The position numbers and the translations under genes were made by a program. The notes beneath the pieces were generated by a model. That model did no database searches and was not told where the DNA came from. It saw nothing but the letters and a program-made list of their open reading frames with translations. Of a stretch of DNA of 53,752 bases, positions 45,699 to 53,752 are shown one piece after another. Within the stretch, counting starts at the first letter, position 1. Every line of letters begins with the position of its first letter. The stretch spans positions 1 through 53,752 of the forward strand of contig JACDGP010000022.1 of NCBI GenBank assembly GCA_013821605.1. The letters run 5' to 3'. Origin of the DNA: Herpetosiphonaceae bacterium. Lineage in GTDB: Bacteria > Chloroflexota > Chloroflexia > Chloroflexales > Kallotenuaceae.

Positions 45699-46805
45699 AT
45701 GGCTGACCGGGTAGATCGCGACTTAAATCGCTTCCGACAGATTGTGCGGGGTAGGATCAAAAAAGACCTGCGCAAATATATGTCGCAGGGCGAGTTGATC
45801 GGGCGGCAGGGGCGACGCTATGTGTCGATCCCCCTGCCGCAAATTGATATTCCGCAATTTCGGTTTGGCCAGAAGCAGAGCGGCGGCGTCGGTCAAGGCG
45901 ATGGCGACGTCGGCGATCCGATCGGGCGCGGCGATGGCCAACCCGGCCAAGGTGAAGCCGGTGAGGAGTCGGGGGGCCACGCAATCGAGGTGGATGTGTC
46001 GCTGGAGGAGCTAGCCAAGATCCTGGGCGAGGAGTTGCAACTGCCGAACATCCAGCCCAAAGGCAAGCAAAATATTATCGCTGAGAAGGACAAGTATTCG
46101 GGCATTGCACTGGTGGGACCCGAGTCACTACGCCATTTCAAGCGCTCCTACCGTGAGGCTTTGAAGCGTCAGATCGCTAGTGGCGAATATAATCCTGACG
46201 ATCCGATCATCGTGCCGATCAAGGGCGATATGCGCTATCGCACCTGGAAGACCAAGCTGCAACCCGAGTCGAACGCCGTGATCATCTATTCGATGGATGT
46301 GAGCGGCTCGATGGGCACCGAGCAAAAAGAACTCGTGCGTATCACAGCCTTCTGGATCGAGACCTGGCTCCGCTCGCAGTACAAGAGCATCGATATCCGC
46401 TATATTGTGCATGATGCGGCGGCCAAAGAGGTCGATCAACAGACCTTTTACTATATTCGTGAGGGCGGCGGCACCAAGATCAGCTCGGCCTACAAGCTGA
46501 CGTTGCGGATGATCGAAGAGCGCTACTCGCCCGACGAGTGGAATATCTATGCCTTCCACTTTTCAGACGGCGATAACTGGGGTGGCGGTGATACACGCGA
46601 GTGTGTCGAGTTGCTACGCGGGCAACTGTTGCCCAAGCTCAATTTATTCGCCTATGGGCAAGTCCGCTCGTTGTATGGGTCAGGCCGTTTTGCACATGAT
46701 CTTGAGGAATACGTTGGACGGGCCGAGAATTTGGTCATCTCCGAGATTGCCGACCGCGACGATGTGTACGACACGATCAAAGACTTTCTGGGCAAAGGCA
46801 AGTAG
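45699..46805 (+). CDS. yhbH: YeaH/YhbH family protein (DUF444)
   Basis: The 368-residue protein is of the DUF444 family, always linked to PrkA. The central von Willebrand A-like domain has the metal motif MDVSGSMG (Asp200, Ser202, Ser204). The N-terminus is basic, with a Gly-rich linker ([20 protein letters not shown]) at ~70-95. It is probably a partner or adaptor of the PrkA kinase. It is the second gene of the trio. Confidence 0.94.
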   Translation: MADRVDRDLNRFRQIVRGRIKKDLRKYMSQGELIGRQGRRYVSIPLPQIDIPQFRFGQKQSGGVGQGDGDVGDPIGRGDGQPGQGEAGEESGGHAIEVDVSLEELAKILGEELQLPNIQPKGKQNIIAEKDKYSGIALVGPESLRHFKRSYREALKRQIASGEYNPDDPIIVPIKGDMRYRTWKTKLQPESNAVIIYSMDVSGSMGTEQKELVRITAFWIETWLRSQYKSIDIRYIVHDAAAKEVDQQTFYYIREGGGTKISSAYKLTLRMIEERYSPDEWNIYAFHFSDGDNWGGGDTRECVELLRGQLLPKLNLFAYGQVRSLYGSGRFAHDLEEYVGRAENLVISEIADRDDVYDTIKDFLGKGK

Positions 46806-46823
46806 AAAGAACACAGAGCGTCT

Positions 46824-48326
46824 ATGCGAAACACGCGATTACCGCCGGATCTGCAAGCGGCGTGGGACGAGATCGAAGGCTACGCACGGGGCTACGGCCT
46901 GGACTTTTTTCCGATCTCGTTCGAGGTACTGGACTACCGCACGTTGTACGAGGTCGCGGCCTTCGGCGGCTTTCCGACCCGTTACCCGCACTGGCGCTTC
47001 GGGATGGACTTCGACCAGATGATCAAAAGTCATACGTACGGCTTGTCGATCATCTACGAGATGGTAATTAATAACAATCCCTCGTATGCCTATCTGCTCG
47101 AAGGCAACGAGATGACCACCCAGAAGATGGTCATGGCGCACGTGACCGGGCATGTCGACTTCTTCAAGAACAATATGTGGTTTTCACATACGAACCGGCA
47201 TATGTTGGACGCGATGGCCAACCATGCCGTGCGGGTGCAAAAGGCGATCGACCGCTATGGCTATGAGCCCGTTGAGGATTTTATCGACGTTTGCCTGTCG
47301 CTTGAAAACCTGATCGATTACCACGCACCATTTATTCTGCGACCGGAGTCGCAAACGAATGTGCCGGTGGTCGAGCAGGAGGACGAGGAGCAGACCGTGG
47401 CGCTGGGCTTGCCCGTTGATAAGCCGTATATGCGCGGCTATATCAACCCGCCCTCATTCCTGGAAGATCAGCGCAAAAAACAGGAAGCCGAACGCCAGCA
47501 GGCACGCAACTTTCCCGAGAATCCCCAAAAAGATGTGCTCTTGTTCTTGCTCAACTATGCACCGCTGGAGCGCTGGCAGCACACGATCCTCGAAATCATT
47601 CGCGATGAGGCGTATTATTTCGGTCCACAGGCGATGACGAAGACACTGAATGAGGGATGGGCCTCTTTTTGGCATAGCGAGATCATGACTAAAAAGGCAG
47701 CCAGAGCCTCGGAGATTGTGGATTTCGCGGAGCATCATGCGGGAGTCGTGGGCACCAGTCCGGGCCGCATGAACCCTTACAAGTTGGGGATCGAGTTGCT
47801 GCGCGATATCGAAGATCGGTGGAATAAGGGCAAGTTCGGCAAAGAGTGGGACGAGTGTGACGACATGGAGACGCGACGCAACTGGGACAAAAAGCTGGGC
47901 CTGGGGCGCCAGAAGTTGTTCGAAGTGCGGCGCTTCCATAATGACATCACCTTTCTAGACGAGTTCCTGACGCCCGAGTTCGTGCTGGATCAGAAGATGT
48001 TCACCTTCCAATATAATCGCGATACGGATCTGTACGAGATTGCCTCGCGCGAGTTCCAGCAGATCAAGCAAAAACTGCTGTTCCGCATGACCAACTTCGG
48101 CCAGCCGTTTGTGTGCGTGCAGGACGGTAATTATCATAATCGGGGCGAGCTGTATCTCAAACACCGGCATGAGGGCATCGATCTGCGGTTGGATTATGCA
48201 CGCGATACGCTACGCAGTCTCCATAAGATTTGGACGCGTCCGGTGCATATCGAGACGGTGCTAGACGAAAAGAAACAGCTCTGGTCCTTTGATGGGCGAG
48301 ATTATAGCGAACGGCGGATCGATTAA
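46824..48326 (+). CDS. spoVR: SpoVR family protein
   Basis: The 500-residue SpoVR/YcgB protein was first described as needed for spore cortex formation in Bacillus but also occurs in non-sporulating bacteria. Characteristic segments are [14 protein letters not shown] (near 45-60), [14 protein letters not shown] (~105-120), [13 protein letters not shown] (~275) and the C-terminal [20 protein letters not shown]. Molecular activity is unknown. It completes the prkA-yhbH-spoVR operon; no sporulation genes were seen in the window, so a stress role is more likely. Confidence 0.95.
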   Translation: MRNTRLPPDLQAAWDEIEGYARGYGLDFFPISFEVLDYRTLYEVAAFGGFPTRYPHWRFGMDFDQMIKSHTYGLSIIYEMVINNNPSYAYLLEGNEMTTQKMVMAHVTGHVDFFKNNMWFSHTNRHMLDAMANHAVRVQKAIDRYGYEPVEDFIDVCLSLENLIDYHAPFILRPESQTNVPVVEQEDEEQTVALGLPVDKPYMRGYINPPSFLEDQRKKQEAERQQARNFPENPQKDVLLFLLNYAPLERWQHTILEIIRDEAYYFGPQAMTKTLNEGWASFWHSEIMTKKAARASEIVDFAEHHAGVVGTSPGRMNPYKLGIELLRDIEDRWNKGKFGKEWDECDDMETRRNWDKKLGLGRQKLFEVRRFHNDITFLDEFLTPEFVLDQKMFTFQYNRDTDLYEIASREFQQIKQKLLFRMTNFGQPFVCVQDGNYHNRGELYLKHRHEGIDLRLDYARDTLRSLHKIWTRPVHIETVLDEKKQLWSFDGRDYSERRID

Positions 48327-48346
48327 AGGCTAGCGGGCATACCTGT

Positions 48347-48823
48347 ATGACGACACCACTGCACAAAGAACTCACGGAGCAATTGCGTAAGGCGCAAGGC
48401 CAGGGCGAGGTCACAGTCGAAGCTCAGGCTGAGGATGTGACGGTCGTGGTCGATATGGAACACTGCGACCGGTATGCCGGTGGTATTCGCCAGATTACGG
48501 TTAGGCCAGATGCGCCCTTGCCCGATGTGGGCACGACTGCCGGTAAGATCGCTGAACATATCAACGTGATCGATCCGCTACAGGTAGTCGAGGTTGAAGG
48601 TGGCGAAGGACGGGCGATCCTACGCACTACCGATCCGGAGACCGACCAGGAGGGCGTCACCTACTGGGAGGCGACCGTCACACCGGACGCGACGACCTTG
48701 CAACGCTTCCATAAAGAGCATAGCGAACCGGATCGCGCCGTGGTGGACGAGCCGCTCTTGCATCGTGAGCTAGGCTCACTGGTTGATCAGGTGGCCGAGG
48801 CACTGGAGGCGGCGCGTGAATGA
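48347..48823 (+). CDS. Unknown protein downstream of spoVR
   Basis: The 158-residue acidic protein (about a quarter Asp/Glu) has no family I recognise. Mixed beta/alpha pattern, no signal peptide or membrane helix. It lies 20 nt after spoVR and its stop overlaps the start of the XdhC-like gene by 8 nt, so it is part of a long operon. It links the stress trio to the molybdo-enzyme maturation genes. Confidence 0.7.
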   Translation: MTTPLHKELTEQLRKAQGQGEVTVEAQAEDVTVVVDMEHCDRYAGGIRQITVRPDAPLPDVGTTAGKIAEHINVIDPLQVVEVEGGEGRAILRTTDPETDQEGVTYWEATVTPDATTLQRFHKEHSEPDRAVVDEPLLHRELGSLVDQVAEALEAARE

Positions 48824-49130
48824 GGTCTTAGCGTTTATTGAGGCAGCTCAGGCGCGTGGGGCAGCGGTAGCGCTGGCGACCGTGGCGCGCACCTATGGAT
48901 CGGCTCCACGGCGCGTGGGTGCCAAGCTCGCCGTCGCCAGCGATGGAGCCATGGCGGGCTCGGTCAGTGGTGGCTGTATCGAAGGCGCGGTCTTTGAGGC
49001 TTGTCAAGACGTGATTCAGACAGGAGAACGACAACTGCTGCATTTTGGTGTAGCCGACGAGCAAGCCTGGGAGGTTGGTCTCGCATGCGGCGGCGAGATC
49101 GAAGTGTTTGTGGAGCGGCTCGATTGGTAG
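48816..49130 (+). CDS. XdhC/CoxI-type protein, N-terminal domain only
   Basis: The 104-residue protein matches the XdhC_CoxI N-terminal domain: GSAPRRVGAKLAVASDGAMAG then SVSGGCIEGAVFEAC, and LACGGEIEVFVE. XdhC proteins bind molybdenum cofactor and insert the sulfurated form into xanthine dehydrogenase and CO dehydrogenase-type hydroxylases. The usual C-terminal Rossmann domain is absent here but is in the next large gene. Start GTG at 48816 overlaps the upstream stop by 8 nt (GTGAATGA). Confidence 0.88.
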   Translation: MNEVLAFIEAAQARGAAVALATVARTYGSAPRRVGAKLAVASDGAMAGSVSGGCIEGAVFEACQDVIQTGERQLLHFGVADEQAWEVGLACGGEIEVFVERLDW

Positions 49131-49141
49131 AAGGGTAATCT

Positions 49142-49255
49142 ATGGATTATACAGGCTTTAATCCGGCCTTCGTTGTCATCTACCTCACACTAGCAGCTTG
49201 TATTGTGGTTAGTATCCGCTGGGTTGCCAGCCTGATCCAGCGCAAGCGCCGCTGA
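49142..49255 (+). CDS. 37-residue single-helix membrane peptide
   Basis: ATG at 49142 opens a 37-codon frame: MDYTGFNPAFVVIYLTLAAC continuing to VASLIQRKRR, i.e. a polar N-terminus, one hydrophobic helix (~10-30) and a basic end. It sits 11 nt after the first XdhC-like gene and 14 nt before the second, so it is placed as an operon member. It may be a membrane tether for the XdhC proteins, or a chance frame. It is in the same strand and has in-frame spacing consistent with translation. Confidence 0.45.
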   Translation: MDYTGFNPAFVVIYLTLAACIVVSIRWVASLIQRKRR

Positions 49256-49269
49256 GTTCAATTTCCTCT

Positions 49270-49998
49270 ATGATTTTCACAACACTTGTGGAGGCCCTTG
49301 ACCAGCAACATCCGGTGGCACTGGCGACGGTTGTGCGTGGGTCAGCTCTCGGGGCCAAGCTGTTGCTTGACGAGCAGGGACTGGGGCTGGGAACGTTGGG
49401 CGATGAAGAGTTGGATGGCGCAGTACGCGCGGTGGCGCTGGCGTTGTTGGATGCGGAGCAGAGCGAGACGCGACCTTTCCACACCCTTGCGGGGGAGGCC
49501 GTCGAGGTTTTGATCGAGACGTATCCTGCACCGCCACATCTGGTGATTGTAGGCGGCGTGCATATCGCGATCCCACTCACCGATGCAGCCAAGTTGCTCG
49601 GATTTCGCGTGACGGTGGTTGATCCACGGACTGCTTTCCTGACTGCCGAACGCTTTCCGCAGGCCGATGCACTGGTAGCCGAATGGCCGGATGAAGCACT
49701 GCCCGGCCTCCAGCTCAACCGCTCGACAGCCGTCGTGATTCTGACGCATGATCCCAAGCTCGACAATCCTGCGACCGAAGCAGCGCTGCGTTATCCGGTG
49801 CGCTACCTTGGCGCCATCGGATCAACGAAGACGCAAGACAAGCGACGAGCGGCACTGCACGAGGCCGGGGTGAGCGAGGAGGATCTGGCGCGGATTCACG
49901 GACCGATTGGACTACCCATTGGCGGTGTGTCACCGGGGGAGATCGCAATCAGCATCTTAGCCGAAATCATCGCCGTGTGGCGCGGCAAACAACCATAG
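49270..49998 (+). CDS. xdhC: XdhC family protein, with C-terminal Rossmann domain
   Basis: The 242-residue protein has a partial N-terminal XdhC domain (~1-75; LVEALDQQHPVALATVVRG and GAKLLLDEQGLG) and the C-terminal XdhC_C Rossmann-like domain (~95-242; LVIVGGVHIAIPLTD, VVDPRTAFLTAERFP and the end IGLPIGGVSPGEIAISI). It should act with the N-only protein upstream in maturation of molybdenum hydroxylases. The molybdo-enzyme itself lies outside the window. The MocA-like gene follows at once. Confidence 0.92.
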   Translation: MIFTTLVEALDQQHPVALATVVRGSALGAKLLLDEQGLGLGTLGDEELDGAVRAVALALLDAEQSETRPFHTLAGEAVEVLIETYPAPPHLVIVGGVHIAIPLTDAAKLLGFRVTVVDPRTAFLTAERFPQADALVAEWPDEALPGLQLNRSTAVVILTHDPKLDNPATEAALRYPVRYLGAIGSTKTQDKRRAALHEAGVSEEDLARIHGPIGLPIGGVSPGEIAISILAEIIAVWRGKQP

Positions 49999-50000
49999 AG

Positions 50001-50609
50001 ATGGTGGCCGGGCTCATTCTGGCTGCCGGCATGAGCCGGCGCATGTGCCAGCCCAAGATGCTACTGTCATGGCGAGGACAGCCACTCGTGCGCCACCTAG
50101 CCCAGGTGGCGCTGGCCGTACCTCTCACACCGCTTATTGTGGTTACCGGCCATGTAGGCGAAGCAGTCGCTGCAGCACTGGGCGGGCTACCGCTGGTGAT
50201 CGCGCATAATCCCGATTTCGAGCAGGGACAAAGTACGTCGTTGATCGCGGGCATACGAGCACTTGGCTCTGACGTCGACGCAGTCGCCGTGCTGCTGGTC
50301 GATCAGCCACTCGTAACGCCAGAACTGCTCCTGTGCTTGGTGAGCGAGCAGGCGCAGTGGCCTGAACAGATCATTGCCCCGAGCTTTTGTGGGCAGCGTG
50401 GCAATCCGGTCATCTTTCCGCGCGGCATCTGGCCTGAACTGCTAACCGTTACCGGTGATCGTGGGGCGCGAGCCGTTATACAGCGTTCGCCCGAACGCCT
50501 TCAGCTGGTGCCGGTCGATACTTCTGCGGTCATTGACGATGTCGATACGCCTGCAGAATATGCAGCGCTGCAAAACGCAACTCAGCGAGAGGGCCCACCG
50601 AACGCCTGA
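50001..50609 (+). CDS. mocA: MobA-like NTP transferase (molybdenum cofactor cytidylyltransferase, MocA type)
   Basis: The 202-residue nucleotidyltransferase has the signature GLILAAGMSRRMCQPKMLL near the N-terminus and LVDQPLVTPELL, the metal-binding aspartate region. MocA adds CMP to molybdopterin, giving the cofactor of CO and xanthine dehydrogenases, consistent with the XdhC neighbours. ATG at 50001 matches the family start; GTG at 49977 is an alternative that overlaps xdhC by 22 nt. It is the last gene of the operon. Confidence 0.88.
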   Translation: MVAGLILAAGMSRRMCQPKMLLSWRGQPLVRHLAQVALAVPLTPLIVVTGHVGEAVAAALGGLPLVIAHNPDFEQGQSTSLIAGIRALGSDVDAVAVLLVDQPLVTPELLLCLVSEQAQWPEQIIAPSFCGQRGNPVIFPRGIWPELLTVTGDRGARAVIQRSPERLQLVPVDTSAVIDDVDTPAEYAALQNATQREGPPNA

Positions 50610-50675
50610 GGGCTCACAGGCTCGACACATATCGATTACAATTCAGCCTGCTCGCGCTTGATGGTGGGCAGACGA

Positions 50676-53354
50676 ATGGACAATATGAGCGGAGATTCAG
50701 CCGCGAAGAGCCTAGTGCATCCAGGACACAATGGCCTGGTCAGCTTGCCACATCCACGCACGCCGTTGATCGGTCGCGACGAGGAGTTGGCTACTGTGCG
50801 CGGCTTACTCCTGCGGGACGACGTCGGCTTGTTAACGCTGACCGGACCGGGTGGTGCCGGCAAAACGCGTCTGGCCGTCCAACTTGCCCATGATGTGCAA
50901 GCGACGTTCGCTGACGGTGTGGGATTTGTGTCATTGGCACCCGTGACGGAGCCTGTACTCGTAGGTGCCATGATCGCCGGTGCATTGGGGATGACCGAAG
51001 TTGCCGGCCACCAGATGGTCGATCAACTGCGCGAGCACCTGGCCGACCGGCAAGTGCTGCTGGTCCTGGATAGCTTTGAGCGGGTGCTGCCGGCCGGTGC
51101 GTTGGTGGCTGAACTCTTACGTGCGTGTCCACGTCTTAAAGTGCTGGTAACGAGTCGTAGTCCGTTGCAGCTCTACGGTGAGCAGGATTTCCTCGTCCCA
51201 CCCTTGACGTTGCCGGACACAGAGCACCTGCCAACCACCGAACATCTTGCAGAATACCCCGCCATCCAGCTTTTCGTTGAGCGTGCACAAGCGGCACAGG
51301 CTGATTTCGCCCTAACGGACGCCAATGCAACAGCCGTGGTTGAAATTTGCGCTCGACTTGACGGGCTACCGCTAGCGATTGAGCTGGCGGCGGCGCGTAT
51401 CCGCCTGTTTACGCCACAGACCCTGCTGGCACGGCTCGACCGGCGCCTGCCACTTCTAACGGGTGGAGCGCGCGATCTGCCCATGCGCCAGCAAACACTG
51501 CGCGGCACCATCGACTGGAGCTATATGCTGCTCAGCGATGATGAGCAGCGCTTGTTCGCGCGACTCGCGGTCTTCGTAGGCGGGTGGGCACTGGAGGTAG
51601 CCGAAGCAGTGTGCGGGCATATACAGGGACCGGAGGCGACCCGCATCGACGTGCTGGCAGGTACACAGTCGTTGTTAGACAAAAGCCTCATTCGGCAGGG
51701 GGAAAGCCTCAACGGTGAATTACGGTTTAGCATGCTGGAAACGATCCGCGAGTATGCACTTGAACGGCTAGAGGCGAGCCCTGGGATGGATGAAACGAAG
51801 CGGCTCCACGCTGCCTATTATCTCGCGCTGGCCGAAGCAGCGGAACCGGCCCTGCGGGGCAAGGAGCAGCTCGACTGGTTTGAGCGGTTGGAGCGGGAGC
51901 ATGATAACCTGCGAGCTGCGTTGGACTGGTATGTTGCCAGCGGCGAGCTTGAGACAGCACTACGGATGGGAGCGGCACTGGCATGGTTCTGGTATCTGCG
52001 TGGCCATCTACGTGAAGGGCGAGAGCGGTTAACGGACCTGCTGGCCCGGGTGGGCGTCGACTTAGCCCAATTGGAGGTCGAGCAGCCGAGCGGCAGCCAG
52101 TACTTGGCGAAGGTCCTCTTCGGTACCGCCTTGATCTTTGGTCCACGCTATCCCCAGAGTGATGCTACGACGACCTCGCTGTTAGCTGCCAGCGTGGCTA
52201 TCTTCCAAGATCTCGGGGATGCTCTCGGTCTCGGCGTTGCGCTTGGACAGCTCGGCGTGCATGGCTGGGGCGACAAGGAGACGGATGCAACCTCAATTGA
52301 TGGAAGCAAGTCGCTCTTCCGGCAGTTTGGCGATAGGTGGGGTGAGGCCTTAGCCCATGTCTGGCAGAGTGAGGCGGCGGCTCGCCGTGACGACCTACAA
52401 GCAGCTCACATGCATGCCGAGCAGGGACTGCGCTTGTTTCAGGAGTTGGGCGACCGCTGGGGCATCTCCTTTGCGCGGCAGCAGTTGGCCTGGATCATGT
52501 ACCTCCATGATGATCCCACTCTCAAGCACCACCCTGCAACGGAACGGCTGGAGCCGTTGCGCGAAGCGGGGGACCAAGCAGGCATTGCAGTCGCGCTCAA
52601 TCATCTGGCAAATGCACTGCGCTGGCGCGGCGATTATGAGCGTGCTGCGTTAATCTATGAGGAGTGCATCACGCTGTACCGCGACCTCGGGCTCAAGCCC
52701 GGCCTGGCAACGGCATTACATGGCCGTGGCTATGTGGCCCTATGGCAAGCCAGCCTACCGGAAGCTGAGCGCTTGTTTCATGAAAGCTTGCGCTTGTTCT
52801 TGAACCTGGAGCACATGGACGGGATCGCGTGGTGCTTCCATGGACTGGCCGGCATTGCAGGATCATTGGGAGTCCAGGGTGCCGGGCGTGCGGCACGTCT
52901 GCTCGGAGCGGCTGAAAAGCTCACCTTACCGGTAGCAGAGTGGGGCCCAGAGCCGGCTGCCGAATACGAGCGCGTCGTCACCTCAGCACGCACGCAGCTT
53001 GAGCCGGCAGTCTGGAGTGCTGCCTGGACCGAGGGACAGGCGCTGGCACTGGATGATGCGCTGGCCTATGCCGTCGAGCCTTTTCTTGAGACGCCGGAGC
53101 CCACCGCGGCGCTCATAGTGCCTCCCGCGCCAGTCGTCGAGACCAACGTGCGCAGCTACCCCGCAGGGCTCAGCGAGCGGGAAGTCGCCGTGCTGCGACT
53201 GATCGCCCAAGGGCTCACCTATGCCGAGATTGCCCAACAGTTGATTATTAGCCCGCACACGGTCAACGCCCATCTACGCAGGATCTACAATAAGCTCGGC
53301 GTCACCTCACGCAGTGCTGCAACACGTTTTGCCGTTGAGCATGAATTGATCTAG
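50676..53354 (+). CDS. LuxR-family transcriptional regulator with NB-ARC/AAA ATPase and TPR domains
   Basis: This ~892-residue STAND-type regulator starts with an ATPase (~30-300) with Walker A GPGGAGKT (57-64), Walker B LLVLDSF and sensor [14 protein letters not shown] winged-helix linker region and tetratricopeptide-like repeats (~400-760) follow. A C-terminal LuxR helix-turn-helix (~832-890) has [20 protein letters not shown] and [13 protein letters not shown]. The ATPase and repeats sense an unknown ligand, then the HTH binds DNA; proteins of this type are common in Chloroflexota and actinomycetes. ATG at 50676 is preferred (GGTGGG 7 nt upstream); TTG at 50658 and ATGs at 50661 and 50685 are alternatives. 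It has no clear co-transcribed partner. Confidence 0.9.
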   Translation: MDNMSGDSAAKSLVHPGHNGLVSLPHPRTPLIGRDEELATVRGLLLRDDVGLLTLTGPGGAGKTRLAVQLAHDVQATFADGVGFVSLAPVTEPVLVGAMIAGALGMTEVAGHQMVDQLREHLADRQVLLVLDSFERVLPAGALVAELLRACPRLKVLVTSRSPLQLYGEQDFLVPPLTLPDTEHLPTTEHLAEYPAIQLFVERAQAAQADFALTDANATAVVEICARLDGLPLAIELAAARIRLFTPQTLLARLDRRLPLLTGGARDLPMRQQTLRGTIDWSYMLLSDDEQRLFARLAVFVGGWALEVAEAVCGHIQGPEATRIDVLAGTQSLLDKSLIRQGESLNGELRFSMLETIREYALERLEASPGMDETKRLHAAYYLALAEAAEPALRGKEQLDWFERLEREHDNLRAALDWYVASGELETALRMGAALAWFWYLRGHLREGRERLTDLLARVGVDLAQLEVEQPSGSQYLAKVLFGTALIFGPRYPQSDATTTSLLAASVAIFQDLGDALGLGVALGQLGVHGWGDKETDATSIDGSKSLFRQFGDRWGEALAHVWQSEAAARRDDLQAAHMHAEQGLRLFQELGDRWGISFARQQLAWIMYLHDDPTLKHHPATERLEPLREAGDQAGIAVALNHLANALRWRGDYERAALIYEECITLYRDLGLKPGLATALHGRGYVALWQASLPEAERLFHESLRLFLNLEHMDGIAWCFHGLAGIAGSLGVQGAGRAARLLGAAEKLTLPVAEWGPEPAAEYERVVTSARTQLEPAVWSAAWTEGQALALDDALAYAVEPFLETPEPTAALIVPPAPVVETNVRSYPAGLSEREVAVLRLIAQGLTYAEIAQQLIISPHTVNAHLRRIYNKLGVTSRSAATRFAVEHELI

Positions 53355-53413
53355 TGCCCCACCCCTGCTCATCGAAGTGGCTCCAACCTCACTCGCTATC
53401 GATTAGCATGGCT

Positions 53414-53435
53414 CATTAGCGAGAATTCGCTAATG
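53414..53435. repeat. Perfect 9-bp inverted repeat after the LuxR gene
   Basis: CATTAGCGA - GAAT - TCGCTAATG lies 60 nt downstream of the LuxR gene and ~145 nt upstream of the next start. There is no T-run, so it may be an operator site for a dimeric regulator (possibly the LuxR protein) rather than a terminator. The rest of 53355-53579 shows nothing else. Confidence 0.45.
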
Positions 53436-53579
53436 GTTGAGGGCCAATCGGACCGAATAGCTAGTCCTAATAGCGTAGTCTCGCGATGTGCTGAAAGCCT
53501 CCAGAGCGTAAAGTTATATCAGGGCAACGCGAGAAGCGCGGCCCGCAGTACCTAACATTACGGGAGATGGAGACAGAAA

Positions 53580-53752
53580 ATGGATTATGCAACATATATT
53601 CGCGTCAAGGCCGAAATGGCGGCACATCGCCGGTTCATGCACGAGCGCGAGTTTCCGAACGAGGTCAACGACTGGCGCGCACAACCAAACCTGCTTCAAC
53701 GGCTGGGAGCCAGCGTAAGTACGATGCTCCGTTCTTCGGAGCAACATCAGAC
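53580..53752 (+). CDS. Start of a small unknown protein (runs off window)
   Basis: ATG at 53580 with GGGAGATGG upstream opens a frame of at least 57 codons to the window edge, starting MDYATYIRVKAEMAAHRRFM. It is charged, helix-like and without membrane segment; the family is not recognised. The 3' end is outside the window. Confidence 0.5.
   Translation, partial: MDYATYIRVKAEMAAHRRFMHEREFPNEVNDWRAQPNLLQRLGASVSTMLRSSEQHQ

Overview
This 53.8 kb window looks like the chromosome of a free-living, aerobic, heterotrophic bacterium, most likely a member of the Chloroflexota. That placement is an inference from gene content and style: a caa3-type oxidase operon with a CtaA-like/CtaB fusion, tandem Uma2 nucleases, a large CHAT-STAND protein, a LuxR-type ATPase regulator, XdhC/MocA genes and TTG/GTG starts in a moderately GC-rich background. 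No rRNA, transposase, phage or CRISPR signal was seen.

Layout. (1) 1-2.5 kb: the C-terminal part of a degenerate MrfA-like helicase, cut by the window edge. (2) 2.7-8.3 kb: an oxidase operon, ctaC-ctaD-ctaA'/ctaB-small subunit-ctaE-subunit IV, ending at a bidirectional terminator that it shares with a convergent tRNA cluster (Leu-Val-Phe). (3) 8.7-11.5 kb: an amidase remnant and a MurF-alanine racemase fusion on the minus strand. (4) 11.5-14 kb: an overlapping operon of agmatinase, HAD phosphatase and membrane protein. (5) 14-18.6 kb: a 1520-residue secreted multidomain amylase/pullulanase. (6) 18.7-21.8 kb: a valine T-box leader and valS. (7) 21.9-26.1 kb: three Uma2 nuclease genes, an amidohydrolase and psuG. 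(8) 26.3-33.9 kb: an accessory block with a secreted propeller-like protein, a stand-alone 227-residue protein, decayed toxin-antitoxin genes, a 1376-residue CHAT-NTPase-TPR protein whose C-terminus is homologous to the 227-residue protein, a zinc-ribbon protein and a three-helix membrane protein. (9) 33.9-36.6 kb: lipA, accD, accA. (10) 36.7-39.2 kb: a decayed peptide ABC transporter operon with deletions in all three genes plus a 1-nt frameshift. (11) 39.2-43.2 kb: two divergent S9 peptidases. (12) 43.3-50.6 kb: prkA-yeaH-spoVR, followed by an unknown gene and XdhC/MocA molybdo-enzyme maturation genes. (13) 50.7-53.4 kb: a LuxR-type STAND regulator, then the start of a gene that leaves the window.

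The best candidate for an undescribed system is the 27.9-33.9 kb block. It combines a caspase-like (CHAT) STAND protein carrying intact His/Cys and Walker motifs with a zinc ribbon and a membrane protein. An uncharacterised ~224-residue C-terminal domain also occurs as a separate protein in the adjacent operon. This architecture resembles NLR-like bacterial defence proteins. The defence role is inference only.
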